Positions 40,858 through 49,347 of a DNA stretch of 64,000 nucleotides are shown one piece after another. Position 1 is the stretch's first letter; the number at the start of each line of letters is the position of its first letter. The notes beneath the pieces are model-generated. The model did not search any database, was not told the origin of the DNA, and worked only from the letters and a program-made list of their open reading frames with translations. Location: the NCBI RefSeq assembly GCF_000701505.1, contig NZ_JNJB01000011.1:124001-188000 (forward strand), in the 5' to 3' direction. The translations under genes were made by a program, and so were the position numbers. Source of the stretch: Dyadobacter crusticola DSM 16708 (GTDB lineage Bacteria > Bacteroidota > Bacteroidia > Cytophagales > Spirosomataceae).

Positions 40858-43266
40858 TCAGAAGTTTCTCCGGTTAACCTCAAAAGAGAACCGCTTGCTG
40901 CCGGCCACACCATTGGGAGTAATTCCCTGGATAACCACCTGGTACTTACCTGTTTGGTCTGAGGTGTAGAATTCAAGTGCAGCTTTGCCGGTTTTGTCGG
41001 TAACTACATTAGGCGCCCAGTGCAGCAGGTTGCGAAAATCAGGTATGCGGCTGTTCGCATTGGCTGCGTCGTATTTCGGCGCGTAAAATTCGCGCTGTGC
41101 CTGTACGCCTTCGTAAGGCAAAACGAGCACCTTCGGATCCAGCTCGAAGCCGCCCAGGTCATTTCCGTAAGTTGTAAAGGTTACAATTCCGGTAAATGTC
41201 ACCGGCCCCAGGAAGTACCGTGAATTAAGTACTTCTATCTTTTTGACTTTCAATGGGTCAAATTCAATGATCTTATCCGCACTAAAAACGGGTATTCCGT
41301 CGACCAGGATCAGCGGATCGCTGTTATAGTAAGTGTTTGGCAACAGCTTGTCTATCATCCTGAAATGATATTCTTTCTGCCTTCTTCTTACCAAAACTCC
41401 TTTTACATATTCCCGCAAAACCTCTTCCATTGTTGGAAAACGGGTATAATCATCGAGAAAGTACTTCTCATCTGGTACTCCGAAAAATGCGACGGAGTCG
41501 GTTAATGTAACCTTCTTTTGCGTGTAAACCCTCGGCAGGTAAGCGTTGCCGGTTTGCATATTAATCGTGCGCGTAAGCAGCTGGTTTTCCAGGGTTTTAT
41601 CAAAAAAGAATGCGGGTAGCGCCTTTTCGGAAAATTGCTTTGAAAACGGATTGGCTATCTCAAATTTGTACGTCGAGTCAGTCGCCAGGTTGGTTTGTAC
41701 GGTAATCTCTTTCGGACCTTCAAAGCGGCGAACCTCAAATGTTACCTTTCCATTCTGGTCACTTTGCGCCACGTACAACCTCGCCGGAACATCAAGAGCT
41801 GCCAGAAATACATCTTTCCCTTTGCCTGGACTTCCGTCTTCCCTGCTCACGACTTTGCCCGTAATGAAGTGACCGTCGTACTCAGGCAAATTCTCATATT
41901 TCGGCGGCTGACTACCGAATACATTCTCCCACGTTAACCTCCGCCAGCCGTGCGTGAGCATTAGATTATCAAGCTGCTGATCGGTTTCTTTGTTCACATT
42001 GCTGAAATAAGAAGCAGGCGATTCGATAGTTCCTTTCAAATCGGAAGTGAGCCAGAGGTAGCTAGCGATATCCTGCTGCGGATCGGCCTGAATGGAATCT
42101 TCGAGGTAAATGGCGACAGACAAGTTCGTCATCTGATCAGCTGCGGCAGCTACATTGGCAGTGAGGTTCAGCAAGACTTTCTCACGGGTAATGAATGTTT
42201 TGGCCAGATTTGCTTCCAGGTCGAGCTTACTTTGAGGCCGCTTGAAATACAGCCTTTCACAAACCGGCTTTACCTTTTCATTGAAGATCGTAATGTGCGA
42301 AATTCCATCTCCCAGCTTGCTTTTATCGATCAGGAAATAAGTTTTGTTTCTTATCAGCGGCTTTTTCTCGATCGTTGGATTCAACTGGCGCGTGTGGGCG
42401 AGCATATAAACGTACACAGGTTCATCGGTGTTTAGCTTCCCGGTTACCGATACTTTAACCCATTGATCCGTAGAATCCTTGACCTGCATTACAAAGCCTT
42501 GTTTCTCAACGGCGGGAAGTTCGTATTCCGTGCGGGTACCTTTCGAATCGGTGATGTACGCTTTGTAAGTTTCGCCTTCCTGGGGTATGAATGTAAAGCT
42601 GCCTATTCCATTGACGGTCGGAGCAAACTTTTGAATGGTATCATTTTGTGCATTTACAACAGCTCCATTGAACCGGATTCCTTTCCCGTCGGCGGCAATT
42701 CCGCGAAATGCGATTTTACTTTCCAAACCTTGCACCAGGCGCCCGCCTTCCGGGAAAAATTGTACGTCGTACGTGCCTTGATCTTTTACAGTACGGTCCG
42801 GCTCGAACCTGATGAATGGATTGACAATGGAAACCACACTCTCGAAAAACTGTTCCACACCAAAATTCTTCATCCAGTTGGTATAGCAGCGCACTTTGTA
42901 ATTCCCGCTTATGATCGTGGCAGGTATTATCACAGATCCATTACCCTTTCCTTCGCGCATTGAAAACTTGGTTTGCACGACCGGGTTATTTTCCAGATCC
43001 AGTATTTCCAAATAACCTACTTTACTCAGATCAAGGAACCGGTGCGTAGCGGCATTGAGCAGGTACGCTTTGAACCAAACAGTCTCGCCGACAAGATAAA
43101 ACGGCCTGTCCAAATGCACGTAAAGCTTCTCCTGCACTGCGCGCCCGGTATATAGGTCGAAACGCTGCTTCATGGAAGTGACCATCGGATCTTCCTGCGC
43201 ACTAGCAGCGAGCGGGAATGCGATCAGCAAAAGAATGTGAATAAAGAACTTCGCGAGTTTACACAT
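40858..43266 (-). CDS. Exported MG2-domain protein with TonB plug-like C-terminal segment
   Basis: 802 residues from ATG 43266 (MCKLAKFFIHILLLIAFPLA), a Sec signal peptide cleaved near ASAQ; nine extra upstream codons are rejected because they would overlap the previous gene. The N-terminal part resembles alpha-2-macroglobulin MG2 domains: EKLYVHLDRPFYLVGETVWF then GNYKVRCYTNWMKNFG. A later carboxypeptidase-regulatory-like region (VSREDGSPGKGKDVFLAALD) is followed by a plug-like motif LILVDGIPVFSADKIIEFDP then VKKIEVLNSRYF. No barrel is seen. Family members commonly accompany TonB receptor/DUF4249 pairs, as here (20 bp after the DUF4249 gene). It probably acts at the outer membrane; the role is unknown. 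Confidence 0.8.
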   Translation of the reverse strand: MCKLAKFFIHILLLIAFPLAASAQEDPMVTSMKQRFDLYTGRAVQEKLYVHLDRPFYLVGETVWFKAYLLNAATHRFLDLSKVGYLEILDLENNPVVQTKFSMREGKGNGSVIIPATIISGNYKVRCYTNWMKNFGVEQFFESVVSIVNPFIRFEPDRTVKDQGTYDVQFFPEGGRLVQGLESKIAFRGIAADGKGIRFNGAVVNAQNDTIQKFAPTVNGIGSFTFIPQEGETYKAYITDSKGTRTEYELPAVEKQGFVMQVKDSTDQWVKVSVTGKLNTDEPVYVYMLAHTRQLNPTIEKKPLIRNKTYFLIDKSKLGDGISHITIFNEKVKPVCERLYFKRPQSKLDLEANLAKTFITREKVLLNLTANVAAAADQMTNLSVAIYLEDSIQADPQQDIASYLWLTSDLKGTIESPASYFSNVNKETDQQLDNLMLTHGWRRLTWENVFGSQPPKYENLPEYDGHFITGKVVSREDGSPGKGKDVFLAALDVPARLYVAQSDQNGKVTFEVRRFEGPKEITVQTNLATDSTYKFEIANPFSKQFSEKALPAFFFDKTLENQLLTRTINMQTGNAYLPRVYTQKKVTLTDSVAFFGVPDEKYFLDDYTRFPTMEEVLREYVKGVLVRRRQKEYHFRMIDKLLPNTYYNSDPLILVDGIPVFSADKIIEFDPLKVKKIEVLNSRYFLGPVTFTGIVTFTTYGNDLGGFELDPKVLVLPYEGVQAQREFYAPKYDAANANSRIPDFRNLLHWAPNVVTDKTGKAALEFYTSDQTGKYQVVIQGITPNGVAGSKRFSFEVNRRNF

Positions 43267-43286
43267 GAGTTTCGCAGTATTGTTAG

Positions 43287-44411
43287 CTACCAAAAGGTTG
43301 GTTTTTCAGTTGTTCCGCCTTGTGTCCTGCAATCAATGCAACTGGCCGGCGCACCCAGAATGTACTCTGCCCGTTCTCCTCCGAAAGACATTAACAATGC
43401 GGCTGTTTCCAGTGCACATTGCCTATCGCTCATCGGCCTGCAGACAATATCAAACGTATCGGGCGGCATACAGCGCGGGAAATTCCCCAAACGCGGCGCT
43501 ATGGTCAGCCGCTTCGTTTGTTCCGTAGCCGCGCTGAAATAGCCGAATACTAGGTCTTTGGAATCATTTACATTATGGATATTCCCGGTAACCTGAGATG
43601 GTTGGGGATCAAATAAACTTCCTGTTCCCTGGGTCGTTTTTGAGAGACTTGTCCAGTATTCAAAAGCTTCGCGGGAAAGGCCATATTGCCGCACAAGCAC
43701 ACTGTATTTGAGATAAAGCTTATTGGTCGAAACAGGCACTTTAAACAACGGCAGATCTTTAATCACATCACTGCTCAGCTTGATCGTTGAGCCTAGCAGG
43801 ATACTTCCCGAGCGCATAGTGCCCCAGCATTGATTAATATCCTTACTGCGGGTCACGATCTTTTTGTCAACAACCTCGATATAAGAGTAGTAAGCAGCCC
43901 GATACTCCCAGGTTTCTTCAAATTTCCATCTGTAGAAATGCGTGTTGTTCTTGGGATCGTGGGTATTTACGTAAAAAATCATGGCATCCTGCCCCGCATC
44001 ATACCGACTCGTCACGCTATCAATCGGCGGGGTTTTGGTAACTTCCACGTAATCCGATAAGTATTCTTTCCCAAATAAGTTGATCCTCAGCCGGTATTTC
44101 GCATTTTCATTGTATTGCTGAGGCGGAAGGAGGTACAATCCCCTGCCTGCTTCTGTAAATGTGAAGCTCTCGCCGGTTTCAGACTCCGCTTTGAGAACGG
44201 CGCCTTCGACATTGAGATTCATTGTCGGTTCATTTACATTCTGGGTCTGGCGCAGCTCGATCCTGCTTGTGTCCTGCCCTACATTCAAAAAACCGTCTAC
44301 CACCAGGTAATTTTCAACAGAGTTTACTTCGGGCGGGGAAAAAGGCTCGACGCAACTGTCCAGAATAAGCAGTAATGCAAAGAAGCCAAGTTTGAATAAC
44401 CAGTATCTCAT
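43287..44411 (-). CDS. DUF4249-family outer membrane lipoprotein
   Basis: 374 residues from ATG 44411 (MRYWLFKLGFFALLLILDSC); the 25 codons further upstream overlap the receptor gene and are rejected. The lipobox LDSC gives lipidation at about residue 20, followed by VEPFSPPEVNSVENYLVVDG, the usual DUF4249 opening. The remainder is beta-rich with a cysteine pair region near the C-terminus (PRCMPPDTFDIVCRPMSDRQCA). DUF4249 proteins nearly always pair with TonB receptors and may have a SusD-like accessory role, but this has not been shown. It starts 10 bp after the receptor stop. Confidence 0.9.
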   Translation of the reverse strand: MRYWLFKLGFFALLLILDSCVEPFSPPEVNSVENYLVVDGFLNVGQDTSRIELRQTQNVNEPTMNLNVEGAVLKAESETGESFTFTEAGRGLYLLPPQQYNENAKYRLRINLFGKEYLSDYVEVTKTPPIDSVTSRYDAGQDAMIFYVNTHDPKNNTHFYRWKFEETWEYRAAYYSYIEVVDKKIVTRSKDINQCWGTMRSGSILLGSTIKLSSDVIKDLPLFKVPVSTNKLYLKYSVLVRQYGLSREAFEYWTSLSKTTQGTGSLFDPQPSQVTGNIHNVNDSKDLVFGYFSAATEQTKRLTIAPRLGNFPRCMPPDTFDIVCRPMSDRQCALETAALLMSFGGERAEYILGAPASCIDCRTQGGTTEKPTFW

Positions 44412-44421
44412 ATTCTTTTTC

Positions 44422-47193
44422 TTAAAATCTGAAATTGTAAGTAATGGTAGGAATTGGCTGGCCGAAAATGGAAAGCTGGTAACCATTTACCCTGCCGCCG
44501 ACGGTCTGGAAGTACACGGAAGTCGGGTTTTTCCTCCCGAGGACGTTGTAAACAGCGAATGTCCAGGAACTGTGTGCGAGCTTTTTAATCCTGTGATTTC
44601 CTTCGATATTCATCGCCAGATCAGTCCGGTAGTAATCCGGAATGCGGAACTGGTTACGATCAGCATAGTAAACCCGCTGTGCACCATCGATCAGGTACTT
44701 GCCGATTGGCGGGGTATAAGGCCGGCCGGTGCTGTAAGTGAAATTGAATGAAAGACTGAACCGGTGAGAGAAACGGTAGTTGGAGATCAGCGTAAAATCG
44801 TGCGGCTTGTCGTAATTGCTCGGATAGAAGTTACCGTCATTCGGCGCATCCGGCGACTCGCGGTCAATGGCACGCAACAATGTTCTTGCATAAGTATAGC
44901 CCAGCCAGCCATTCAGCTTACCTGTCATTTTTTTGATCATAAACTCAACTCCGTAAGCTTTTGCTTTCGTATTAAGCACGGCGGCTTCGATATTGTGGTT
45001 CATAATCAGCGAATCGCCGCCTTTGTAATCCAGGAAATTCTGGATGTTTTTGTAATAACCTTCGAGAGATACCTCTATTTTGTTCCCCCGGAAATTGCGG
45101 TAAAGTCCGACTGAGATCTGGTCGCCGATCTGCGGTTTGATGTATGGATCGCTCAATTTCCAGATGTCCGTCGGCGAAACAGTCATGGTGTTGGTAAGCA
45201 GGTGAATGTACTGCCGCAGCGTGTTGTAGCTTACTTTTAGAGACAGGTTATCAAAGACGCTGTACCGCACGGAAGCACGGTATTCAGGTCCGCCATAAGT
45301 TTCGATGTTTTCTCCCGACTTATACTGTCTTACACCATTCTGATAAATGTATTCAATAGGCAGGCCGGGTACATAGGTATTCACATTTCTTGGCCCCAGA
45401 TATTTGAAAAGGGAATACCGGATACCTGCCGAGATGGAAAGGCGCGGACTAACTTCAAATTTGTCTTCAATATACAATGCACTTTCGACAGCCTGCTCCG
45501 GTTCCAGCTCATCGGGCACGATCAGTGACTCGGCAGTAGCTGGCTTGAAGGAGCCGGGGCGCAGCTTATAGTAAATGCTGCTGAGCCCGAATTCCAGGGT
45601 ATGCCTCGGATTGAGGTTATAGCTAAAATCTGCCTTGAAATTAGATTGGTTAATATCGAATTTCAGGTCAAATGCATTCAGCGGCAACCCTTTTGCATTC
45701 ATTGCGTACTGGTACTTGCTGTGCGAAGCTGTGAATACGCTGTATAGCTTTGAATTAAATGTGTGCTTCCATTTCAAAGAAGCAAGCTGGTTTTGGTAAG
45801 TATATAGGGTATCCCCGAACAACCTGAACCGGTCGTCGCTGGTGTAGCCGGTCAGGAACAAGCTGTTTTTCTCATTGATCTCGTGACTGATGTGCAGGTT
45901 GATATCGTAAAATGAAGCCGAGCTTTTATTATAGTTTTCATTGTCTAAAGCCTTGATCACCCAATTGGAATAAGTGGAGCGACCGCCTAGCAAAAACGAT
46001 GTTTTGTCCTTAACAATCGGCCCTTCCAATGTAAGCCGGCCGGTTACCAGACCAATTCCGCCCGAGGCTACAAACTTCTTTTTGTTACCATCGCGACTAT
46101 TGATATCCAAAACAGACGACAACCGTCCCCCGAACCTGGCCGGAATGGTACTTTTATACAGCTCCACATCTTTCAGTACATCAGGATTGAATGCAGAGAA
46201 AAAGCCGAAAAGGTGGGAAGGATTATAGATAACCGCATCGTTATACTGGATCAGGTTCTGGTCTGTGGAGCCGCCGCGCACATTCAACCCGGTACTGTTT
46301 TCCCCTACCGATTTAATGCCGGGTAATGTCAGAATTGTACGGAGTAAATCTGTTTCCCCAAAAACGGTGGGTACCTGTTTCAGGTTTTTAATGGTGAGCT
46401 TCACGGTTCCCATTTGCGTACCTACCACGTTCCTGTCCATTCCTGCTTTTACCGAAACTTCTTTCAGGGCTACAACACTTTCACGCATTTCAACATCCAG
46501 CTTACCGTCTGAATAAAGCATGACTTGCCGCTGCGTTTCGCGCATTCCGGTGCTCCTGATCCTGACAACCTGCCTGCCGCGCGGGATCGTCAATGCATAA
46601 AAGCCGAGGGCGTCGGTTGTGACGCCAATGGAAGGTGAAGCGATAAATACCGCCGCTCCGATTACAGGTTCGCCGGTTAATGCATTCCTTACATATCCTG
46701 TGATGGTGGAATTACCCGGTGTAATGCGATGCTTTCGTATTCCGATTTCGTGTAGCTTGCTTTCTGCGGTAGAAAGCAGCTTTTCCTTGGCATCATCACC
46801 AGGACCGGCATACGCGATGGAGTCATTATCACTGCCTCTGTCGGGCTCAAAAAGTCCGGGTGTGAGCTGCGTGATGATCCGCTGTCCCTGGGTGATGTAT
46901 ATCCGCTTCTGCGCATCAATGGCATATTCAAATTCAGATCCACGAAAAACCTGATCAAGTACTTCGCGGATGGTGAGATTATTCACATTCAGGTCGAGGG
47001 TCAGACTGTCGAACTTGCTGGCATCGTAATAGAAATAGTAGCCTGTCTGCGCTTCCACAAGCTGCACAAATGCACCAAACCGGGCAGAATCCAGCTTGAC
47101 GGTGATCTTCTTCTCGGCTACATTTTGTGCTTGGCTAATATTTGGTAAGAACGAAAAACTGATCAGGAAAATGAGTGGTAAAAGTCTCTTCAT
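44422..47193 (-). CDS. TonB-dependent receptor with STN and carboxypeptidase-regulatory domains
   Basis: 923 residues. Signal peptide to about residue 22; STN domain ~30-105 (KITVKLDSARFGAFVQLVEA); a linker; a CarboxypepD_reg domain ~160-235 (ITGYVRNALTGEPVIGAAVF); a plug ~260-375 (LRTILTLPGIKSVGENSTGLNVRGG in two pieces, and DAVIYNPSHLFGFFSAFNPD); then a barrel ending in PTITYNFRF. This is the FecA-like type rather than SusC. The ligand is unknown. It overlaps the upstream unknown gene by 4 bp (ATGA) and precedes the DUF4249 gene by 10 bp, so the four genes form one transcript. Confidence 0.93.
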   Translation of the reverse strand: MKRLLPLIFLISFSFLPNISQAQNVAEKKITVKLDSARFGAFVQLVEAQTGYYFYYDASKFDSLTLDLNVNNLTIREVLDQVFRGSEFEYAIDAQKRIYITQGQRIITQLTPGLFEPDRGSDNDSIAYAGPGDDAKEKLLSTAESKLHEIGIRKHRITPGNSTITGYVRNALTGEPVIGAAVFIASPSIGVTTDALGFYALTIPRGRQVVRIRSTGMRETQRQVMLYSDGKLDVEMRESVVALKEVSVKAGMDRNVVGTQMGTVKLTIKNLKQVPTVFGETDLLRTILTLPGIKSVGENSTGLNVRGGSTDQNLIQYNDAVIYNPSHLFGFFSAFNPDVLKDVELYKSTIPARFGGRLSSVLDINSRDGNKKKFVASGGIGLVTGRLTLEGPIVKDKTSFLLGGRSTYSNWVIKALDNENYNKSSASFYDINLHISHEINEKNSLFLTGYTSDDRFRLFGDTLYTYQNQLASLKWKHTFNSKLYSVFTASHSKYQYAMNAKGLPLNAFDLKFDINQSNFKADFSYNLNPRHTLEFGLSSIYYKLRPGSFKPATAESLIVPDELEPEQAVESALYIEDKFEVSPRLSISAGIRYSLFKYLGPRNVNTYVPGLPIEYIYQNGVRQYKSGENIETYGGPEYRASVRYSVFDNLSLKVSYNTLRQYIHLLTNTMTVSPTDIWKLSDPYIKPQIGDQISVGLYRNFRGNKIEVSLEGYYKNIQNFLDYKGGDSLIMNHNIEAAVLNTKAKAYGVEFMIKKMTGKLNGWLGYTYARTLLRAIDRESPDAPNDGNFYPSNYDKPHDFTLISNYRFSHRFSLSFNFTYSTGRPYTPPIGKYLIDGAQRVYYADRNQFRIPDYYRTDLAMNIEGNHRIKKLAHSSWTFAVYNVLGRKNPTSVYFQTVGGRVNGYQLSIFGQPIPTITYNFRF

Positions 47194-47915
47194 GGCTTGG
47201 CTAATTCATCGTGTACGGCGACCATTTTGGCAATGGCCAGATCTTTTTGCTTCCGGAAACTGATACGTCCGTCCCTCAACACTTTACGCAGTTCTTTCTT
47301 GTGCTCAGGAAAAAGGTTTAGTACCGCCTTCTTGGTCTGCGCACTATGGTATTTTCCATCTTTGAGAACATAAAAGAAATTCTTCTGCGGGTACAGGGAT
47401 ATTACTTTTTTGTCCACGATTTTTTCCTGCCTCTGCTTCGCTCTTCGCGCGATCGTGCGGGATTTACCATTGTAAATCACGTCGTAAAAACCGGTACGCA
47501 TTTGCGGTTCAATATCCTTCCCCGCTTCGAGGCGCACGAAATTGTGATGATTTAATAAAAAGAAGTCGACCTTTTCGGATTGCAGCAACAGGTGATCTCC
47601 ATTAAAATGCTTGATCACCAGTTCATCTTTGAAGATATCATACAGCATTGGAATGCTGTCAAATTGCTGGTTATCATAGTGCACAACACCTTTTATCCAT
47701 TTTCTTGTATCAAAAAACTGATGTTCATCATTCCTCGAATCATAGAGGTAATACAGGCGGCCGTTATAGAGATTTTGAGAGAATGCAGTGGCTTCTTTGT
47801 AAACTGATATCGGGTAGGCAGCCGGATCTGCTGTAGTATTTACCTGGGCTATCTGGCCAAAGGAAGTACCGGCAATGCACAGAAAGAGGAAACAGAGAGA
47901 GGAAAAGTTCGACAT
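47190..47915 (-). CDS. Exported protein of unknown function upstream of the TonB receptor
   Basis: 241 residues with a signal peptide (MSNFSSLCFLFLCIAGTSFG), cleaved near GQIA. I do not recognise a family. The mature part is rich in aromatic and charged residues (NLYNGRLYYLYDSRNDEHQFF, FDSIPMLYDIFKDELVIKHF) and ends in a strongly basic region (RRAKQRQEKIVDKKVISLYP, ELRKVLRDGRISFRKQKDL). The last 60 residues with ATP-independent basic helices look like a folded C-terminal domain rather than disorder. The ATGA overlap with the receptor start shows translational coupling, so it likely serves the same transport or signalling unit. Confidence 0.8.
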   Translation of the reverse strand: MSNFSSLCFLFLCIAGTSFGQIAQVNTTADPAAYPISVYKEATAFSQNLYNGRLYYLYDSRNDEHQFFDTRKWIKGVVHYDNQQFDSIPMLYDIFKDELVIKHFNGDHLLLQSEKVDFFLLNHHNFVRLEAGKDIEPQMRTGFYDVIYNGKSRTIARRAKQRQEKIVDKKVISLYPQKNFFYVLKDGKYHSAQTKKAVLNLFPEHKKELRKVLRDGRISFRKQKDLAIAKMVAVHDELAKP

Positions 47916-48081
47916 GCACGAAATTTTTTTATAATAATACTATAAAAAGTTGTGTAATTGCTGCGCTTCGAATGGTATGTACTCCAAAGAAGTTGTCAGA
48001 AGTTACATACTTCATTGAACCGGAATTTATTTATTATCCGGCATTTAGCTGCGCAGCATGCCTATTTCCATAGAAATCTAA

Positions 48082-48121
48082 GTCAGCTTGCTGACCGTTT
48101 TTCTGGAATGTCCTAACTTTG
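48082..48121 (+). promoter_or_regulatory. Promoter region of the epimerase gene
   Basis: TTG (48088-48090) and TAACTTTG (48114-48121) form a -33/-7 pair with 23-bp spacing, within the 17-23 range reported for flavobacteria. GTCAGC-TT-GCTGAC (48082-48095) overlaps the -33 element and could be an operator. The rest of the 250-bp divergent spacer 47916-48165 shows no gene. Confidence 0.5.
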
Positions 48122-48165
48122 GTCTTATCTGAATCCACACATTCTTCCCAATTTAAAAACACTTT

Positions 48166-49227
48166 ATGAAAATCTTAATTACCGGAGGAGCAGGCTTTGT
48201 CGGATCGTCGCTGGCCATTTCTTTGAAAATGAATTATCCGCATTACGAAGTATTTGCGCTCGATAACCTGAAACGCCGGGGATCAGAACTGAATATCAGC
48301 CGCTTGAAAAAGCACGGAGTTGAATTCGTCCATGGCGATATACGCAACAAGGAGGACTTCGACACCATTCCCGCAGTGGACACCGTGATAGAAGCCTCAG
48401 CCGAACCTTCGGTACTCGCTGGACTGGACGGAACGCCTGATTACCTCATCAACACCAATCTGGTTGGTACTGTTAATTGCCTCAATTATGCATTGAAGCA
48501 CAAAGCGGGCTTTATTTTCCTTTCGACCAGCCGGGTATATCCGATCAAAACCATCGAGACGCTGAATTTTGTGGAGGAAGAAACGAGGTTTGCATTGTCT
48601 GATGAGCAGCCTGTTCCTGGAGTATCGTCAAAGGGTATTGCCGAGGATTTTCCATTGAATGGCGCACGCTCTTTGTATGGAACTACAAAGCTGGCTTCCG
48701 AGCTGATTATTCAGGAATACAATGAATTTTACAACCTCAAAACAGTGATCAATCGCTGCGGGGTTATCACCGGTCCGTGGCAAATGGGCAAGGTTGATCA
48801 GGGCGTAATGGTGTTGTGGATTGCAAAACACTACTTTGAGCAGCAGCTGGGCTATTTTGGTTATGGCGGTACCGGCAAGCAGATCCGCGATATGCTGCAC
48901 GTGGCTGACCTTTATAGGCTGATCGACTGGCAACTGCACAATCTCGACAAGGTTAATGGAGAGATCCTGAATGCAGGCGGTGGCCTGGAAAGCAGCGCCT
49001 CGTTGCAGGAACTGACGAAAGTTTGTCAGGAAGTCACAGGCAAAACGATCCCCATCAAAGTAGTACCAGAAAACCGCACTGCTGATATTCGTTTGTACGT
49101 CACCGACAATACCAAAGTTACCGCATTAACCGGCTGGAAACCCGAAATCGGTATCCGCCAGATAGTAGAGGAAATCGCCGCCTGGCTAAAAGAAAACGAA
49201 GCCGATCTCGCTCCGATTTTGATGTAA
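48166..49227 (+). CDS. NAD-dependent epimerase/dehydratase (extended SDR), CDP-paratose-epimerase-like
   Basis: 353 residues. NAD-binding MKILITGGAGFVGSSLAISL with GGAGFVG at residues 7-13; catalytic segment GFIFLSTSRVYPI; and the active-site Tyr/Lys in SLYGTTKLASELIIQEY (near residue 168). The order and the RCGVITGPWQMGKVDQGVM and GGTGKQIRDMLHVADL segments resemble CDP-paratose 2-epimerases, which act on nucleotide-activated sugars. Substrate not established. No sugar transferase is nearby. The gene is followed by a purine/pyrimidine inverted repeat and then an HMG-CoA-lyase-like gene. Confidence 0.85.
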   Translation: MKILITGGAGFVGSSLAISLKMNYPHYEVFALDNLKRRGSELNISRLKKHGVEFVHGDIRNKEDFDTIPAVDTVIEASAEPSVLAGLDGTPDYLINTNLVGTVNCLNYALKHKAGFIFLSTSRVYPIKTIETLNFVEEETRFALSDEQPVPGVSSKGIAEDFPLNGARSLYGTTKLASELIIQEYNEFYNLKTVINRCGVITGPWQMGKVDQGVMVLWIAKHYFEQQLGYFGYGGTGKQIRDMLHVADLYRLIDWQLHNLDKVNGEILNAGGGLESSASLQELTKVCQEVTGKTIPIKVVPENRTADIRLYVTDNTKVTALTGWKPEIGIRQIVEEIAAWLKENEADLAPILM

Positions 49228-49347
49228 AGAAAGGGAGAATGGAGTAAAGGGAGAAATATCGAACAGCCCCCTTCCTCCCTTTCTTCCCCTTCTTCCCTTA
49301 TTCAATCATTCACTCATTCAATCATTCACTCATTGAACTATTGAAAC
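49227..49347. repeat. Composite repeat: purine/pyrimidine inverted repeat plus 8-bp tandem repeat
   Basis: AAGAAAGGGAG (49227-49237) is a perfect complement of CTCCCTTTCTT (49275-49285), with further C/T-rich sequence to 49297. Then six octamers in register: ATTCAATC 49300, ATTCACTC 49308, ATTCAATC 49316, ATTCACTC 49324, ATTGAACT 49332, ATTGAAAC 49340. These are the reverse complement of the GAATGANT units at 39135-39252. The last unit contains the TTG start codon of the next gene. Confidence 0.85.

Noticed and set aside
43267..43293. Start of the MG2-type gene at 43293
   Set aside because: It would overlap the DUF4249 coding end and place nine polar residues before a clear signal peptide; ATG 43266 gives a standard signal peptide and a 20-bp gap.
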